From Rhizomonospora bruguierae (lineage in GTDB: Bacteria > Actinomycetota > Actinomycetes > Mycobacteriales > Micromonosporaceae), in the NCBI RefSeq assembly GCF_018397995.1, contig NZ_BBQH01000011.1, positions 248,001 to 312,000 on the forward strand: 64,000 nucleotides of DNA. Reading direction: 5' to 3'. This document shows positions 1 through 8,276 of this stretch, piece by piece. A model generated the notes under the pieces. It was not told the DNA's origin and did not search any database. It worked only from the letters and a program-made list of their open reading frames with translations. Position numbers and translations under genes: made by a program. How positions within the stretch are numbered: position 1 is the stretch's first letter; each line of letters starts with the position of its first letter.

Positions 1-843
1 GTCGGTGCCCATCACCTGCTCGGCGGCCGGCAGCGACGCCGCGCCGAAGACTCGGCGCGGGGCCGGCCGCACCGGCGACACCAGGTCCGCGTCGACGCGG
101 AGGCTGTCCTCCGGCATGAAGGCCGGCCCGAGCGCGGTGATGAGGGTCAGCCGGCCCGCGTTCGCCGCCGGGGGCTGCGGGACGGGATCACCCGGCCGGC
201 GCGGGCCGATGACCCGATACTGGTGCCGCTCGTCGCTTTGGCCGGTGGTCACGAAGATCAGGTCGCCGGGCAGCAGCAGGTCCAGGTCCCGGAACGGGGC
301 GCCGTACGCCGCCCGGCGACCCATGACGACGCTGGCACCGGCCTGTCCGGGTAGGACGGTGTCCCGGCGGTGCCCCGGTCCGGACCGGAGCACGTCCCCG
401 CTGGTTCCCTCGAAGACGACCGCGTGCAGCCCGATGGCCGGCACGTCGAGCACGGCGACCGCGGTACCCGGGTCGACGAGCTTCTCCCGTCCGGTGGCGA
501 AGTCCACCCGGGTCTGCCCCACCGGGGCCGTGCCGCGGGCGAGTTCGGCGCGGAAGTCCGCGTACGCGACCTGTTGCGTCCGCTGGTACTGCAACTGCGA
601 GATGACCGTCAGGTGCGCCACCAGCGCGAGGATGAGCACGGCGAGGATGGTCACCGCCGCGCCGGGCAGCACGAGGGCGAGCCGAGGACCGCCGGCGGCC
701 CGCACCGGCGGGTCGGATCCACCGTCCGACGGCGGAACCGGTGCGGCGGCCGGCGGTGGACCGGATCCGCCGGTGGGGGCCGGGACCGGTCCCGCCGGCG
801 GATCCGGCGGCGCCGGTCGGGGCTCGGTCGTCGCCGTTGCCAT
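1..843 (-). CDS. Degenerate sortase-fold membrane protein (3' end beyond window)
   Basis: Class E/F-like sortase fold by motif, but probably not an active transpeptidase. A Pro/Gly-rich cytoplasmic N-terminus (about 50 residues) leads to one membrane helix (about 52-78) and the sortase beta-barrel. Family landmarks are visible: AVLDVPAIGL, VFEGTSGDVL, GPGHRRDT, YGAPFRDLDLLLPGD. The segment that reads GHR in active enzymes is GRR (Arg176), and the TLxTC motif is TLITA (Ala237). The third catalytic residue, an Arg in the last strand, appears kept (LRVDA, Arg249). Start is ATG 843 after a GGAAAGAGAG ribosome site, 18 nt beyond the stop of the LPRTG gene, so the two are probably co-transcribed. 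No stop lies in the window. Fold assignment is confident; loss of transpeptidase activity is inferred from the two substitutions. Confidence 0.8.
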   Translation of the reverse strand, partial: MATATTEPRPAPPDPPAGPVPAPTGGSGPPPAAAPVPPSDGGSDPPVRAAGGPRLALVLPGAAVTILAVLILALVAHLTVISQLQYQRTQQVAYADFRAELARGTAPVGQTRVDFATGREKLVDPGTAVAVLDVPAIGLHAVVFEGTSGDVLRSGPGHRRDTVLPGQAGASVVMGRRAAYGAPFRDLDLLLPGDLIFVTTGQSDERHQYRVIGPRRPGDPVPQPPAANAGRLTLITALGPAFMPEDSLRVDADLVSPVRPAPRRVFGAASLPAAEQVMGTD

Positions 844-861
844 GTCCGTGGCTCTCTTTCC

Positions 862-2529
862 TCAGGTGCCGCTGCCGGCGGCGTCCGGCCAGGCGACGGG
901 CTCGGCGGGCGACCGGCGGCGACCGGCCACCATGGCGACCGTCCCGACCCCCACGAGGGCGAGCCCGACGAACCCGATCGCGACCAGCGGGGCACCGGTG
1001 CGCGGGAGCTTGCCGCCGCCTCCCCCACCGCCGTCGCCGTCGTCGTCATCATCGCCGTCGTCATCGCCGTCATCGTCACCGTCGTCGGCCGCGGTGACCT
1101 GGAGCGACGCGACGGCCGACTCGGAGGCGACGTGATCGGGGGTCTGCGGCACGTACACCGCCTTGAGTTGGTGGTCGCCGACGGCGAGCGTGGACGTGAT
1201 CAGCGTTGCCGTACCGCCGCTGAGCTGCGTGCTGCCGAGTTCCGTGGCGCCGTCGAGGAAGCGCACCGCCCCGGTGGCCGCCGCCGGCGACACCGTCGCG
1301 GTCAGGGTGATCGGCGTCCCCTCCTGCTGCGACCCGTCCGGGGACACGGTGAGCGTCGTGGTGGTGGACGTGGCGGGCCCGGCACCCGTACCGATCTGGA
1401 AGGTCGGGGTCGAGGCCGGCGCCGACCGCTTGTACGCGGTCGGGTCGTCAGGGACGAAGGCCGCCCGGAAGACGTACGAACCGGAGCTCAGCGGCCCGGT
1501 GGTGTACTCGGCCGGGCCCGCGCTCACCGTGACCTCACCCAGCGTGACTACCGGCTTACCCGGCGCCTGGTCGGCCAGCTCGAAGCGCATCGTGCCGGCC
1601 GCCTCGGTGTGGTCCACCGCGGCGGTGATCGTGACCTTCGTGCCGGCCGGCTGGGGGCTCTGCTTGTCCAGCGAGACCGTGACCGTGGTGGCCACCGCGT
1701 CGCCCACGTCCCGCACGTTGATCTCGCCGGGCGGGTCCGCGGAGGAACCCAGGTGCGCCTCGTCGGCCGGCACGAACGTCGCGTGGATCTGGTGCTTGGC
1801 GCCGTCGATGTTCCTCGGCAGGTCCGAGACGGTCAGGACCGCCGTTCCGTCGGTGACCGGCACCTCGCCGAGGTCGGCGGTCTCGGTGCCGTTGACCACG
1901 GGCGTGCGCCGCTTGAAGATCACTTTTCCGGCGGCGGCCGGCTCGACGGTCGCGGTGATGGTGACCGGGGTGCCGACCTCGACCGAGCCGGACGGTTCGA
2001 TGCGCAGCTTCGTGGTGGTCGGCGTCGCCTCCGGGCCGCAGGTCGCGCGGGCCTGCCAGGTGTCCGCGCAGACGACGATCGAGGTGCGGAACTCGTCGAC
2101 GTGCCGACCCTCGGTGAGGCTGTAGCACTCCATCACGATCCACCACTCACCCTCGCCCGGAGCACCACCCAGCGCCGCCGTGAACGAACGGTTCGGGTTG
2201 ATCGTCACCGGCCCCTCGTCGTAACCACCACCACCCAACACCGGAGCCAGGTTCGAGTACGGACCACCCGGACGACCCACCCGAAGGTTGGCGTTCTCCC
2301 CGTAGCCCTTCGGGCAGGCCGCGCTGCGCGCCTCGGCGAACATGGGGTTGTCCGTGACCAGGCCGCCCTGCTGCGGCCCGCCGCCGGCGCCCCGGACGTC
2401 CACCGCGCCGAGCGACGCCGCGGCGGCGGGCCCGGCGAGGATCGCCAGCATCCCGCCGGCCACCGCCACCACGGACAGCACGAAGACCGTGGCGAGCACG
2501 GCGACGTGGACGCGTCTCGGGCTGTTCAT
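862..2529 (-). CDS. Secreted Ig-like repeat protein with LPRTG sorting signal
   Basis: 555-residue surface protein. A signal peptide (about 1-38, ending AAAA) is followed by a Cys-containing N-terminal domain (about 39-155, hallmark RVGRPGGPYSNL and ALGGAPGEGEWW). Three bacterial Ig-like repeats follow (about 165-475, each of the form TLTVSPDG...GTPITLTATV...GAVRFLDG). Next come an Asp/Gly linker (about 478-505), LPRTG at 508-512, a membrane helix and an Arg-rich tail, which is the standard sorting-signal layout. Start is ATG 2529 with GGAG five bases upstream. The neighbours are a PstS-like secreted protein upstream and a degenerate sortase downstream, so a surface role beside a solute-binding system is likely. 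The same N-terminal domain recurs in the protein at 11292-12029. The ligand is unknown. Confidence 0.85.
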   Translation of the reverse strand: MNSPRRVHVAVLATVFVLSVVAVAGGMLAILAGPAAAASLGAVDVRGAGGGPQQGGLVTDNPMFAEARSAACPKGYGENANLRVGRPGGPYSNLAPVLGGGGYDEGPVTINPNRSFTAALGGAPGEGEWWIVMECYSLTEGRHVDEFRTSIVVCADTWQARATCGPEATPTTTKLRIEPSGSVEVGTPVTITATVEPAAAGKVIFKRRTPVVNGTETADLGEVPVTDGTAVLTVSDLPRNIDGAKHQIHATFVPADEAHLGSSADPPGEINVRDVGDAVATTVTVSLDKQSPQPAGTKVTITAAVDHTEAAGTMRFELADQAPGKPVVTLGEVTVSAGPAEYTTGPLSSGSYVFRAAFVPDDPTAYKRSAPASTPTFQIGTGAGPATSTTTTLTVSPDGSQQEGTPITLTATVSPAAATGAVRFLDGATELGSTQLSGGTATLITSTLAVGDHQLKAVYVPQTPDHVASESAVASLQVTAADDGDDDGDDDGDDDDDGDGGGGGGGKLPRTGAPLVAIGFVGLALVGVGTVAMVAGRRRSPAEPVAWPDAAGSGT

Positions 2530-2617
2530 CTGCACTCCGTTCGGGATGGTCGGCGGATGTCGGCGACGAGCGGGCCGGGCGGGCCGGAAGCCCACCCGGC
2601 ACCGGGTCGTGTCCTGG

Positions 2618-3775
2618 TCAGCCGTTCGCCTTGAGACTGGGGTCGCCACAGGCGGCCTCGAGCAGGTTCGCGGTGGTGGTGCGCTTGCCGAACCCGAACA
2701 GCTCGATGACGCCGCGCTGGACGCCGCCGTCGCTGACCGTGGCGGTGCAGACCTGCGAGTTGGCCCCCACGAACGTGGTGGCCACGACCGGCACACCCAG
2801 GTCCGCGGTCGGCACCACGTTGTAGACGTCCCGGCGCAGCGGGAAGTCGATGTTCAGGACGCCGCCGACGATCGGCTGCTGGATCGCCTGGCCCGGCAGG
2901 CGCATGCCGACGAGCCGGGCGTCGCCGCGCCGGTCCTCGACCGCGACCCCGGTGAGGGCGTTGATGCTGGCCACGTTGCTCTGCGCGATGAACTGGGCCG
3001 CCGACAACGGCACGACGTGGGAGAGGTTGCCGTTGAGGATGGTGCCGTCGTGCTCCTGCACCCGGGGCAGGTTCGGCACGGCCGTGTCGCCGCCGGTCGG
3101 GATCTTGGCGAGGCACGGGTAGTCACCGAAGTTGATTTCCACCTCGGTCATCTGCATCTTGCTGAGCCAGAAGTCCCAGCTGCCCGAGCCCGCCTGGATC
3201 ATGCGGGGGGTCACGGGCGTGCCGCCGACGCTGCTGTCCAGGCACCGGTAGATCCGCTGCACCTGGGCGAACGAGATGTTCGTCGGCAGGTCGCCGTTCT
3301 TGTTGATGGCCAGGCTCACCGCGTCCACGCCGAGCGGGATGTAGGTGTAGGTCCCGGAGGTCGACGGCGACGTGCCGCCGTAGGCGGAGGAGCGGGCGAA
3401 GTCCAGGCAGTTGGCCACGTTCACGCCCTGCCAGACGCCCGGGCCCTCGCCGGTGTTCTCGTTCTCCGAGGCACGCAGCGCCTTCCGGCCGTTCCCCGAA
3501 CCGTTCGGCCGGCTGAACTGGCAGCCGGCGGACCTGGTCTTGATCAGGTCGCTGCCCCGGGCGTCCCAGGAGGCGATGACCTTGTTGCCACCCGAGGTGA
3601 CGACGTTGCTGATGCCGTTCATGACGTCCTGGGTGGTGTCGGAGCCGACCCCCGCCAGCACGCGGTAGTCGGTGACCGGGGCGGGATCGGCCGAGGCCGG
3701 CGCGGCCGAGACGCCGACCGCCACCAGCGCGGCGAACCCGGCCGCGGCGATTTTACTGAGGGACGGGAACTGCAT
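2618..3775 (-). CDS. Secreted PstS-like substrate-binding protein
   Basis: 385 residues with a clear Sec signal peptide (about 1-30, ending APASA) and no membrane anchor or lipobox, so it should be released or held through partners. The mature start, YRVLAGVGSDTTQDVMNG, and later SAYGGTSPS and IPLGVDAVSLAINKNG resemble type 2 periplasmic phosphate-binding proteins, but the match is looser than for the PstS at 6570-8276. Several Cys pairs (for example SAGCQF, RCLD, YPCLA) suggest disulfides. Start is ATG 3775 after an AAGGGAG ribosome site. The gene has 188 nt of upstream non-coding DNA, the largest gap inside the cluster, so it may also have its own promoter. Phosphate as ligand is inferred from family and neighbours. 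Confidence 0.75.
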   Translation of the reverse strand: MQFPSLSKIAAAGFAALVAVGVSAAPASADPAPVTDYRVLAGVGSDTTQDVMNGISNVVTSGGNKVIASWDARGSDLIKTRSAGCQFSRPNGSGNGRKALRASENENTGEGPGVWQGVNVANCLDFARSSAYGGTSPSTSGTYTYIPLGVDAVSLAINKNGDLPTNISFAQVQRIYRCLDSSVGGTPVTPRMIQAGSGSWDFWLSKMQMTEVEINFGDYPCLAKIPTGGDTAVPNLPRVQEHDGTILNGNLSHVVPLSAAQFIAQSNVASINALTGVAVEDRRGDARLVGMRLPGQAIQQPIVGGVLNIDFPLRRDVYNVVPTADLGVPVVATTFVGANSQVCTATVSDGGVQRGVIELFGFGKRTTTANLLEAACGDPSLKANG

Positions 3776-3963
3776 GCTTACTCCCTTTTCCGCGAGGCAT
3801 GACAACCGGCTCGTCCGCAGAATCGACGGGCCACGGCCATCGTCACCGGTGGTTGGCGACGGCCGACACCGCGCCGAAACGAACGTTTCTGCCGGCTGTC
3901 TTCCGCCCGCACGTAGGCCGGATGAACGGAAATTGACGAATCGCCGCCGGGGCCGCCCGATTG

Positions 3964-6573
3964 TCATGATTCCCCGCCGGATGCCCGCGACCCCGAACCA
4001 ATTCGCCGCAGGACCGGTCCGACAATTCCGCTGAGCAAACCGACGCCGAGCAGACCGACGAGGAGGTAGCGCAGCGCGCCCAGCCGGTCCGCCGGGGTCA
4101 GCGTGGTCGAGCCCACCGTCTGCGGCCGCGGCGAGGTTGCCTGCGGCGCCGGGGAGGGCGCGCTGCCGGCCGAGGGCGGCGCCTCCGGTGGACCGGCGGC
4201 GGGCGGCGCGGCCGGCGGGGGTGCGCCACCACCGTTCGCCGCGGGGGTGGTCGGCGTCACCCAGTTCTCCAGCGTCGTGGCGGCGGCGAGGGCCTGGTTG
4301 CGCAGGTCCTGCGGCAACGGGACGTACCCGGCCGGCAACTGGCCCGCCGCCGGTCCCGACACCTGCCCCGGGCCCGCGGCGTGCCGGATGAGGCGGGCGT
4401 AGTCGCGGCGCGCGTCGGCCGGTTGCGCCGTGTTCGCCACGGCGTACGTGAGCACGGTGAGCGGGTACGCCCCGGCCGCCCAGGCCCTGGCCGGGTCGAT
4501 CGCGCGGACGCCGGGAACCGCACCGGCCGTCGCGGTGGCCGCGGCGGCGCTGATCGCCGCCGGGTCGGGTGACCGGCAGTCGGTGTCCAGGTACCGGCCC
4601 GCCGAGTCGCGGATCGGCTTGCACAGCGCCGCCGTGAACAACTCGTACCGGGCCGCCGAGGAGGAGGCGGTCACCGACATGGCGAACCGGTAGCCGGGCG
4701 TCCGGCGCGGGATGCGCGGGTACTGCGCCAGGCCGTTCGCCAGGTCGATGGTGTTGAGCAGCGGGTCCCTGCCCTTCGTGTCGGCCCGCAGGGTCTGCAG
4801 CGCCGCCTCCTCGAAGGAACCCTGGTACGGCCGGTAGTCGAGGGTGCAGTGCTTGTACTCGCGCTCCTGGAAGGTGGTGGTGGTGCAGAAGGCGTCCGCC
4901 TTGGGGAAGTAGTCCACCGGGGCGCTGCCGAAGATCTTGTAGCTCGGGTTGACCACCATCCCGTACTGGTCGGCCGTGCCGGTCAGCCAGTCCCGCGCCT
5001 CCGGGTCGGCGAGGATCCACTGCCAGACCTGCCGCGCCGCCGAGGAACTGCCGGCCGAGACCATCAGCCCGTCGAGGGTGGCCGAGAGCCTGGTGTCCCA
5101 GTACGCGAAGATCGGGTTGAGATCGAGGAACTCCCGGTCGAACCGGACGCTGTCCGGGTTGGTGCTCGGCAGCGGCGACTTGGCGTCCCGCTTGTAGCTC
5201 TGGGTGAGCAGCTTGGCCACCAGCCGCGGGGTCAGCTTGACCGTTCGCAGCGCCGAGCCGGTCACCTGCTGGATCTCCGGCGGCACGCTGCCGAGGGACG
5301 GATCGGTGATGTTGGCGTCGACGTTGAGGGCGAGCACCACGCTGCTGAGCGCGACCGGCGCGTGCACGACCCTCGGCTGCCCGGCCGCCGGCGACACCGG
5401 ATCGGCCGTGAACACCAGCCCGGGTGCGCCCGGATCGGTGAGCAGGACCTGGCGGTTCGCCTCCGCGTCGCCGACGGTGGAGTAGCCGTAGACCGGCCCG
5501 TTGCCCGCGCACAGCGCCGGCTGCCAGGCCGTGATGGCCTCGGCGATCAGCTCCGACCCGGCCGTGCGGCGCTCCTCGGCGTCCTGCGGGCAGAAGCCGG
5601 CGACCGGGTCGAAGTCCAGCGGCACCACGATGCGGTGCTGCCACAGCGCCGGCAGGAACGGCGACCCGTCGACCGCGTGCTGGCTGGGACGCACGTCCTT
5701 GGGCGGGTCGGCGTACGGGTGGAAGTGTCCACGGGGGACGATGACCAGCGAGCAGGGCCGCGCGGGTCGCTGCGCCCCGCTCGCGTCGGTGTACGGCGCG
5801 CCGCAGCCGAGGTACGGGGCGAGCGCCGCGTTCTGCACCTCGAAGGCGACCCGGCCGGTGCCGTCGGCCGACGTCAGCGCGTACGGGTACTCGTTGGTCG
5901 TCTGCGGGCCGAAGTACGGCAGCAGCGCCTCGGTCGGCGTCTCCTCGCGGGTCTGCTGTGGATTGTTCGGCAGCGGGATCCGCTTGTACGGCCGGTCCGG
6001 GCCGCCGTCGTTGCTGTACGCCCCGCCGACCGTGCGGAACGGCACGGTCTGCTGGTCGTTCGTCCCCCGGGGCAGCGTCTCGCCCGGGTCCCAGTCGGGA
6101 TAGCCGGCGCCGAGCTGCCGGGTGGCGATCACCCGGTCGCCGGCGTGCGTGCTGGGGCTGCCCAGCTGCGCGGGTCGCGGCATGTCGAGGTTGAGGCCGA
6201 ACTGGCAGGTCTCCCGGAACCGCAGGCCGTCGGGGTCGGCCGGGTCGCGTGGGTCGCCCCAGCACTGCATGATCTGCAGGTAGTCGACGCCGAGTTCGCG
6301 GTTGCGGGGGGTGGGCGCGCCGCCGGTCCAGGAGATCGTGATCGCCTGGTTGACCAGTTGCCCGGTCTGCGAGACCGTGATCGCCAACTGGGAGAAGTCC
6401 TCGTTGCCGCGCTGGGCGCCGTGCACGGTCACCGCCGAACCACTGCCGGTCGCCGTGGCGGCCTCGACCCGGTCCCGGGCCGGCCCGGCGGGGGCCAGGA
6501 CCAGGAGCCCACCGGCCGCCAGCAGCGCGGCGGAGCCGCTGAGCAGCCGCCGGCCGATCCCCCGGGCGGTCAT
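3964..6573 (-). CDS. Large membrane-tethered PstS-like binding protein
   Basis: 869 residues, much larger than a normal PstS (about 350). A signal peptide (about 1-40) is followed by an extracellular region of about 740 residues, a Pro/Ala-rich spacer (about 770-830), one membrane helix (about 843-862) and a short Arg-rich cytoplasmic tail. The extracellular part contains segments like those of PstS-type proteins (VDANITDPSLGSVPPEIQQV, YGMVVNPSYKIFGSAPVD) beside many unassigned stretches. The N-terminal part (AVTVHGAQRGNEDFSQLAIT) looks like a beta domain. ATG 6573 overlaps the stop of the upstream pstS-like gene as ATGA, implying translational coupling; an in-frame ATG at 6585 is less likely. 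The ligand is not shown by sequence. A role as a surface-exposed receptor of the Pst-like transporter is inferred from context. Confidence 0.7.
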   Translation of the reverse strand: MTARGIGRRLLSGSAALLAAGGLLVLAPAGPARDRVEAATATGSGSAVTVHGAQRGNEDFSQLAITVSQTGQLVNQAITISWTGGAPTPRNRELGVDYLQIMQCWGDPRDPADPDGLRFRETCQFGLNLDMPRPAQLGSPSTHAGDRVIATRQLGAGYPDWDPGETLPRGTNDQQTVPFRTVGGAYSNDGGPDRPYKRIPLPNNPQQTREETPTEALLPYFGPQTTNEYPYALTSADGTGRVAFEVQNAALAPYLGCGAPYTDASGAQRPARPCSLVIVPRGHFHPYADPPKDVRPSQHAVDGSPFLPALWQHRIVVPLDFDPVAGFCPQDAEERRTAGSELIAEAITAWQPALCAGNGPVYGYSTVGDAEANRQVLLTDPGAPGLVFTADPVSPAAGQPRVVHAPVALSSVVLALNVDANITDPSLGSVPPEIQQVTGSALRTVKLTPRLVAKLLTQSYKRDAKSPLPSTNPDSVRFDREFLDLNPIFAYWDTRLSATLDGLMVSAGSSSAARQVWQWILADPEARDWLTGTADQYGMVVNPSYKIFGSAPVDYFPKADAFCTTTTFQEREYKHCTLDYRPYQGSFEEAALQTLRADTKGRDPLLNTIDLANGLAQYPRIPRRTPGYRFAMSVTASSSAARYELFTAALCKPIRDSAGRYLDTDCRSPDPAAISAAAATATAGAVPGVRAIDPARAWAAGAYPLTVLTYAVANTAQPADARRDYARLIRHAAGPGQVSGPAAGQLPAGYVPLPQDLRNQALAAATTLENWVTPTTPAANGGGAPPPAAPPAAGPPEAPPSAGSAPSPAPQATSPRPQTVGSTTLTPADRLGALRYLLVGLLGVGLLSGIVGPVLRRIGSGSRASGGES

Positions 6574-8276
6574 GACGCCTCCCATCCGTTGCCGCCCCGC
6601 CGCCGGCGCAGCGACTGGGCCAGCAGCGGCGGCCCGAGCACCAGCGCGAGCAGCAGCACGGCGGCGATCACCATGATCGTGTGGCGCAGCTGCCAGCCGC
6701 CGGTCCCGGCCAGCGACACGGGCACGGCGGCGACCGCTTCCCCACCGCCTCCGCCGGCGCCGTCGTCGCCGCCGGCCGCGGATCCGTCCGGACCGATCAC
6801 CTGTCCGGTGTCCGGGTCCACAACCGCACCGGCGGACGGGGCGGCCGCGGTTCCGCCGTTCCCGGTGCCGCCCGCGGTGTTGCTCCCGGTCGGACCGCCG
6901 GCGGCCGGCTCACCGGCGCATCGGGCGGCTGCGGCGACCGGCGTCGCCTGGGTCGCGCCGCCCGTTCCGGCGCTACTCTGCCGGCTGCCCTTGCGATCGC
7001 ATTCGGACGGCTTGGGAGCCGTCTTGGCCAGCGTGTTGGTGCCGTCCCGGGAGAAGGTCGGGTTGTTGCAGTTGGCGATGACGATGTCCGCCTTCGGCGC
7101 GCCGGGGATCTTCTGCACCTGCGCCATCCCCGCCTCCACCAGGTTCTTCGGCAGCGGGGAGTAGCCGAGCACGTCGGCCTGCTGCTGCCCCTCGCAGAGG
7201 AAGTAGTTGGCGAACCGGGCGAGGGTGTAGCCCTTGTCCTCGGTGATGTTCAGCTCGGCCGCGGTCGGAATGATCATGTACGAGTACGACGACAGCGGGT
7301 ACGTCCGGCTGTCGGTGAACCGGTACACCTCGTCGAGCACCTGGGTCAGGTAGTCCGGCGAGTTCCGGTCCTGGTTGATCTGGGCCCTGGTCAGGGCGAC
7401 CGCCACGTTCTTGGCGGTGGGTTCGACGTAGTAGCCCCCGGCGTTGAGCACCTTCACCACGGGGAACCGCTGGTTTATCGCGTACGAGTACTCGACGTAG
7501 GTGATCGCACCCTCGGCATTGGACTGTCCGACGTAGCCGGCGACCCCGGTCGACCCGCTCTGCCCGACGAAGCCGTCCTGCGAGCGGTACGGGTAGTTCG
7601 AGGTGACCCCGCACGGCGCCGCCTTGCCGAACTTCGCGCAGTAGGCGTCCCACAGCCCCGGATGCTGTTTGCTCATCCACAGGGTCAACTGCGCGCTGGT
7701 GCCCGAGCCGTCCTGCCGGACCACCGGCACGATCCGGCGGCCCGGCATCACCAGGCCCGGGTTGTCGGCCTTGATCGCCGGGTCGTCCCATCGCTTGACG
7801 ACCCCGGTGAAGATCTTGGTGAGCACCTCGCCGGAGAGGCGCAGGTTGGTCACCTGCCGGCCACCGATCTTGAGGTTGTACATGAAGGCCGTGCCACCGG
7901 CGACGATCGGCATGTACGCGAAGCTGCGCGGCGGCCGCGGATCCGGCCCGGCGAAGCGGTCCTGGAAGCCGTACGGGATCTCGGAGACGCCGAAGTCCAC
8001 GGTGCCGTTGGTGAACTGGGTACGCCCGTCGCTCGATCCGGTGGCGGCGTAACTGACGTAGATCTTGCGCTGCTGGATGTTCCGCCGCCAGTTGTCGATG
8101 GCGTTGGAGCTCCAGGTCGAACCGGCGCCGCTGATCTTCACGAGCTGCGGTGCCGCGAGCGCCGGAGCCGGCGCGGAGAGCACCGCGACGAGCAGGGCGA
8201 GCGACGCGGCCAGTCCGCGCACCACCGACCGGCCGGGGACGCCGCCGCGGTGCTCGCGGGTCCACTGTCTACACAT
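6570..8276 (-). CDS. pstS: Phosphate-binding protein PstS, C-terminally membrane-tethered
   Basis: 568 residues. A signal peptide (about 1-41, ending PALA) precedes a PstS-type binding domain with the family signatures ISGAGSTWSSNAIDNW, TGSSDGRTQF, VDFGVSEIPYG and QDGSGTSAQLTLW. In E. coli PstS the corresponding loops hold phosphate. After about residue 420 come a Gly/Ala/Pro linker, a membrane helix (about 530-550) and an RRRR tail. The protein is therefore anchored by a C-terminal helix rather than as a lipoprotein, which is the usual form. ATG 8276 lies inside the end of pstA (8-nt overlap). It is probably the main solute receptor for the permease encoded just upstream. Phosphate specificity is family-based, not proven. 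Confidence 0.85.
   Translation of the reverse strand: MCRQWTREHRGGVPGRSVVRGLAASLALLVAVLSAPAPALAAPQLVKISGAGSTWSSNAIDNWRRNIQQRKIYVSYAATGSSDGRTQFTNGTVDFGVSEIPYGFQDRFAGPDPRPPRSFAYMPIVAGGTAFMYNLKIGGRQVTNLRLSGEVLTKIFTGVVKRWDDPAIKADNPGLVMPGRRIVPVVRQDGSGTSAQLTLWMSKQHPGLWDAYCAKFGKAAPCGVTSNYPYRSQDGFVGQSGSTGVAGYVGQSNAEGAITYVEYSYAINQRFPVVKVLNAGGYYVEPTAKNVAVALTRAQINQDRNSPDYLTQVLDEVYRFTDSRTYPLSSYSYMIIPTAAELNITEDKGYTLARFANYFLCEGQQQADVLGYSPLPKNLVEAGMAQVQKIPGAPKADIVIANCNNPTFSRDGTNTLAKTAPKPSECDRKGSRQSSAGTGGATQATPVAAAARCAGEPAAGGPTGSNTAGGTGNGGTAAAPSAGAVVDPDTGQVIGPDGSAAGGDDGAGGGGGEAVAAVPVSLAGTGGWQLRHTIMVIAAVLLLALVLGPPLLAQSLRRRRGGNGWEAS

Noticed and set aside
1019-1090. Short repeated gtc/atc units that could look like a CRISPR or tandem-repeat locus
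   Set aside because: They encode the Asp/Gly linker before LPRTG; no spacer structure.
5-2634. Long plus-strand open frames (376 and 754 codons) opposite the sortase-like and Ig genes
   Set aside because: Arg/Pro/Gly-rich antisense shadows of high-GC genes; the minus strand carries signal peptide, Ig repeats, LPRTG and sortase motifs.
3917-3927. PHO-box-like half site (GTTCATCCGGC on the minus strand) upstream of the secreted PstS-like gene
   Set aside because: Only one unit is visible; a PhoP box needs tandem direct repeats. Not strong enough to annotate.
2618-6265. Single 1215-codon minus-strand frame
   Set aside because: Only the part below 3775 is the PstS-like gene; the rest overlaps the large binding protein in the wrong frame and is low-complexity.
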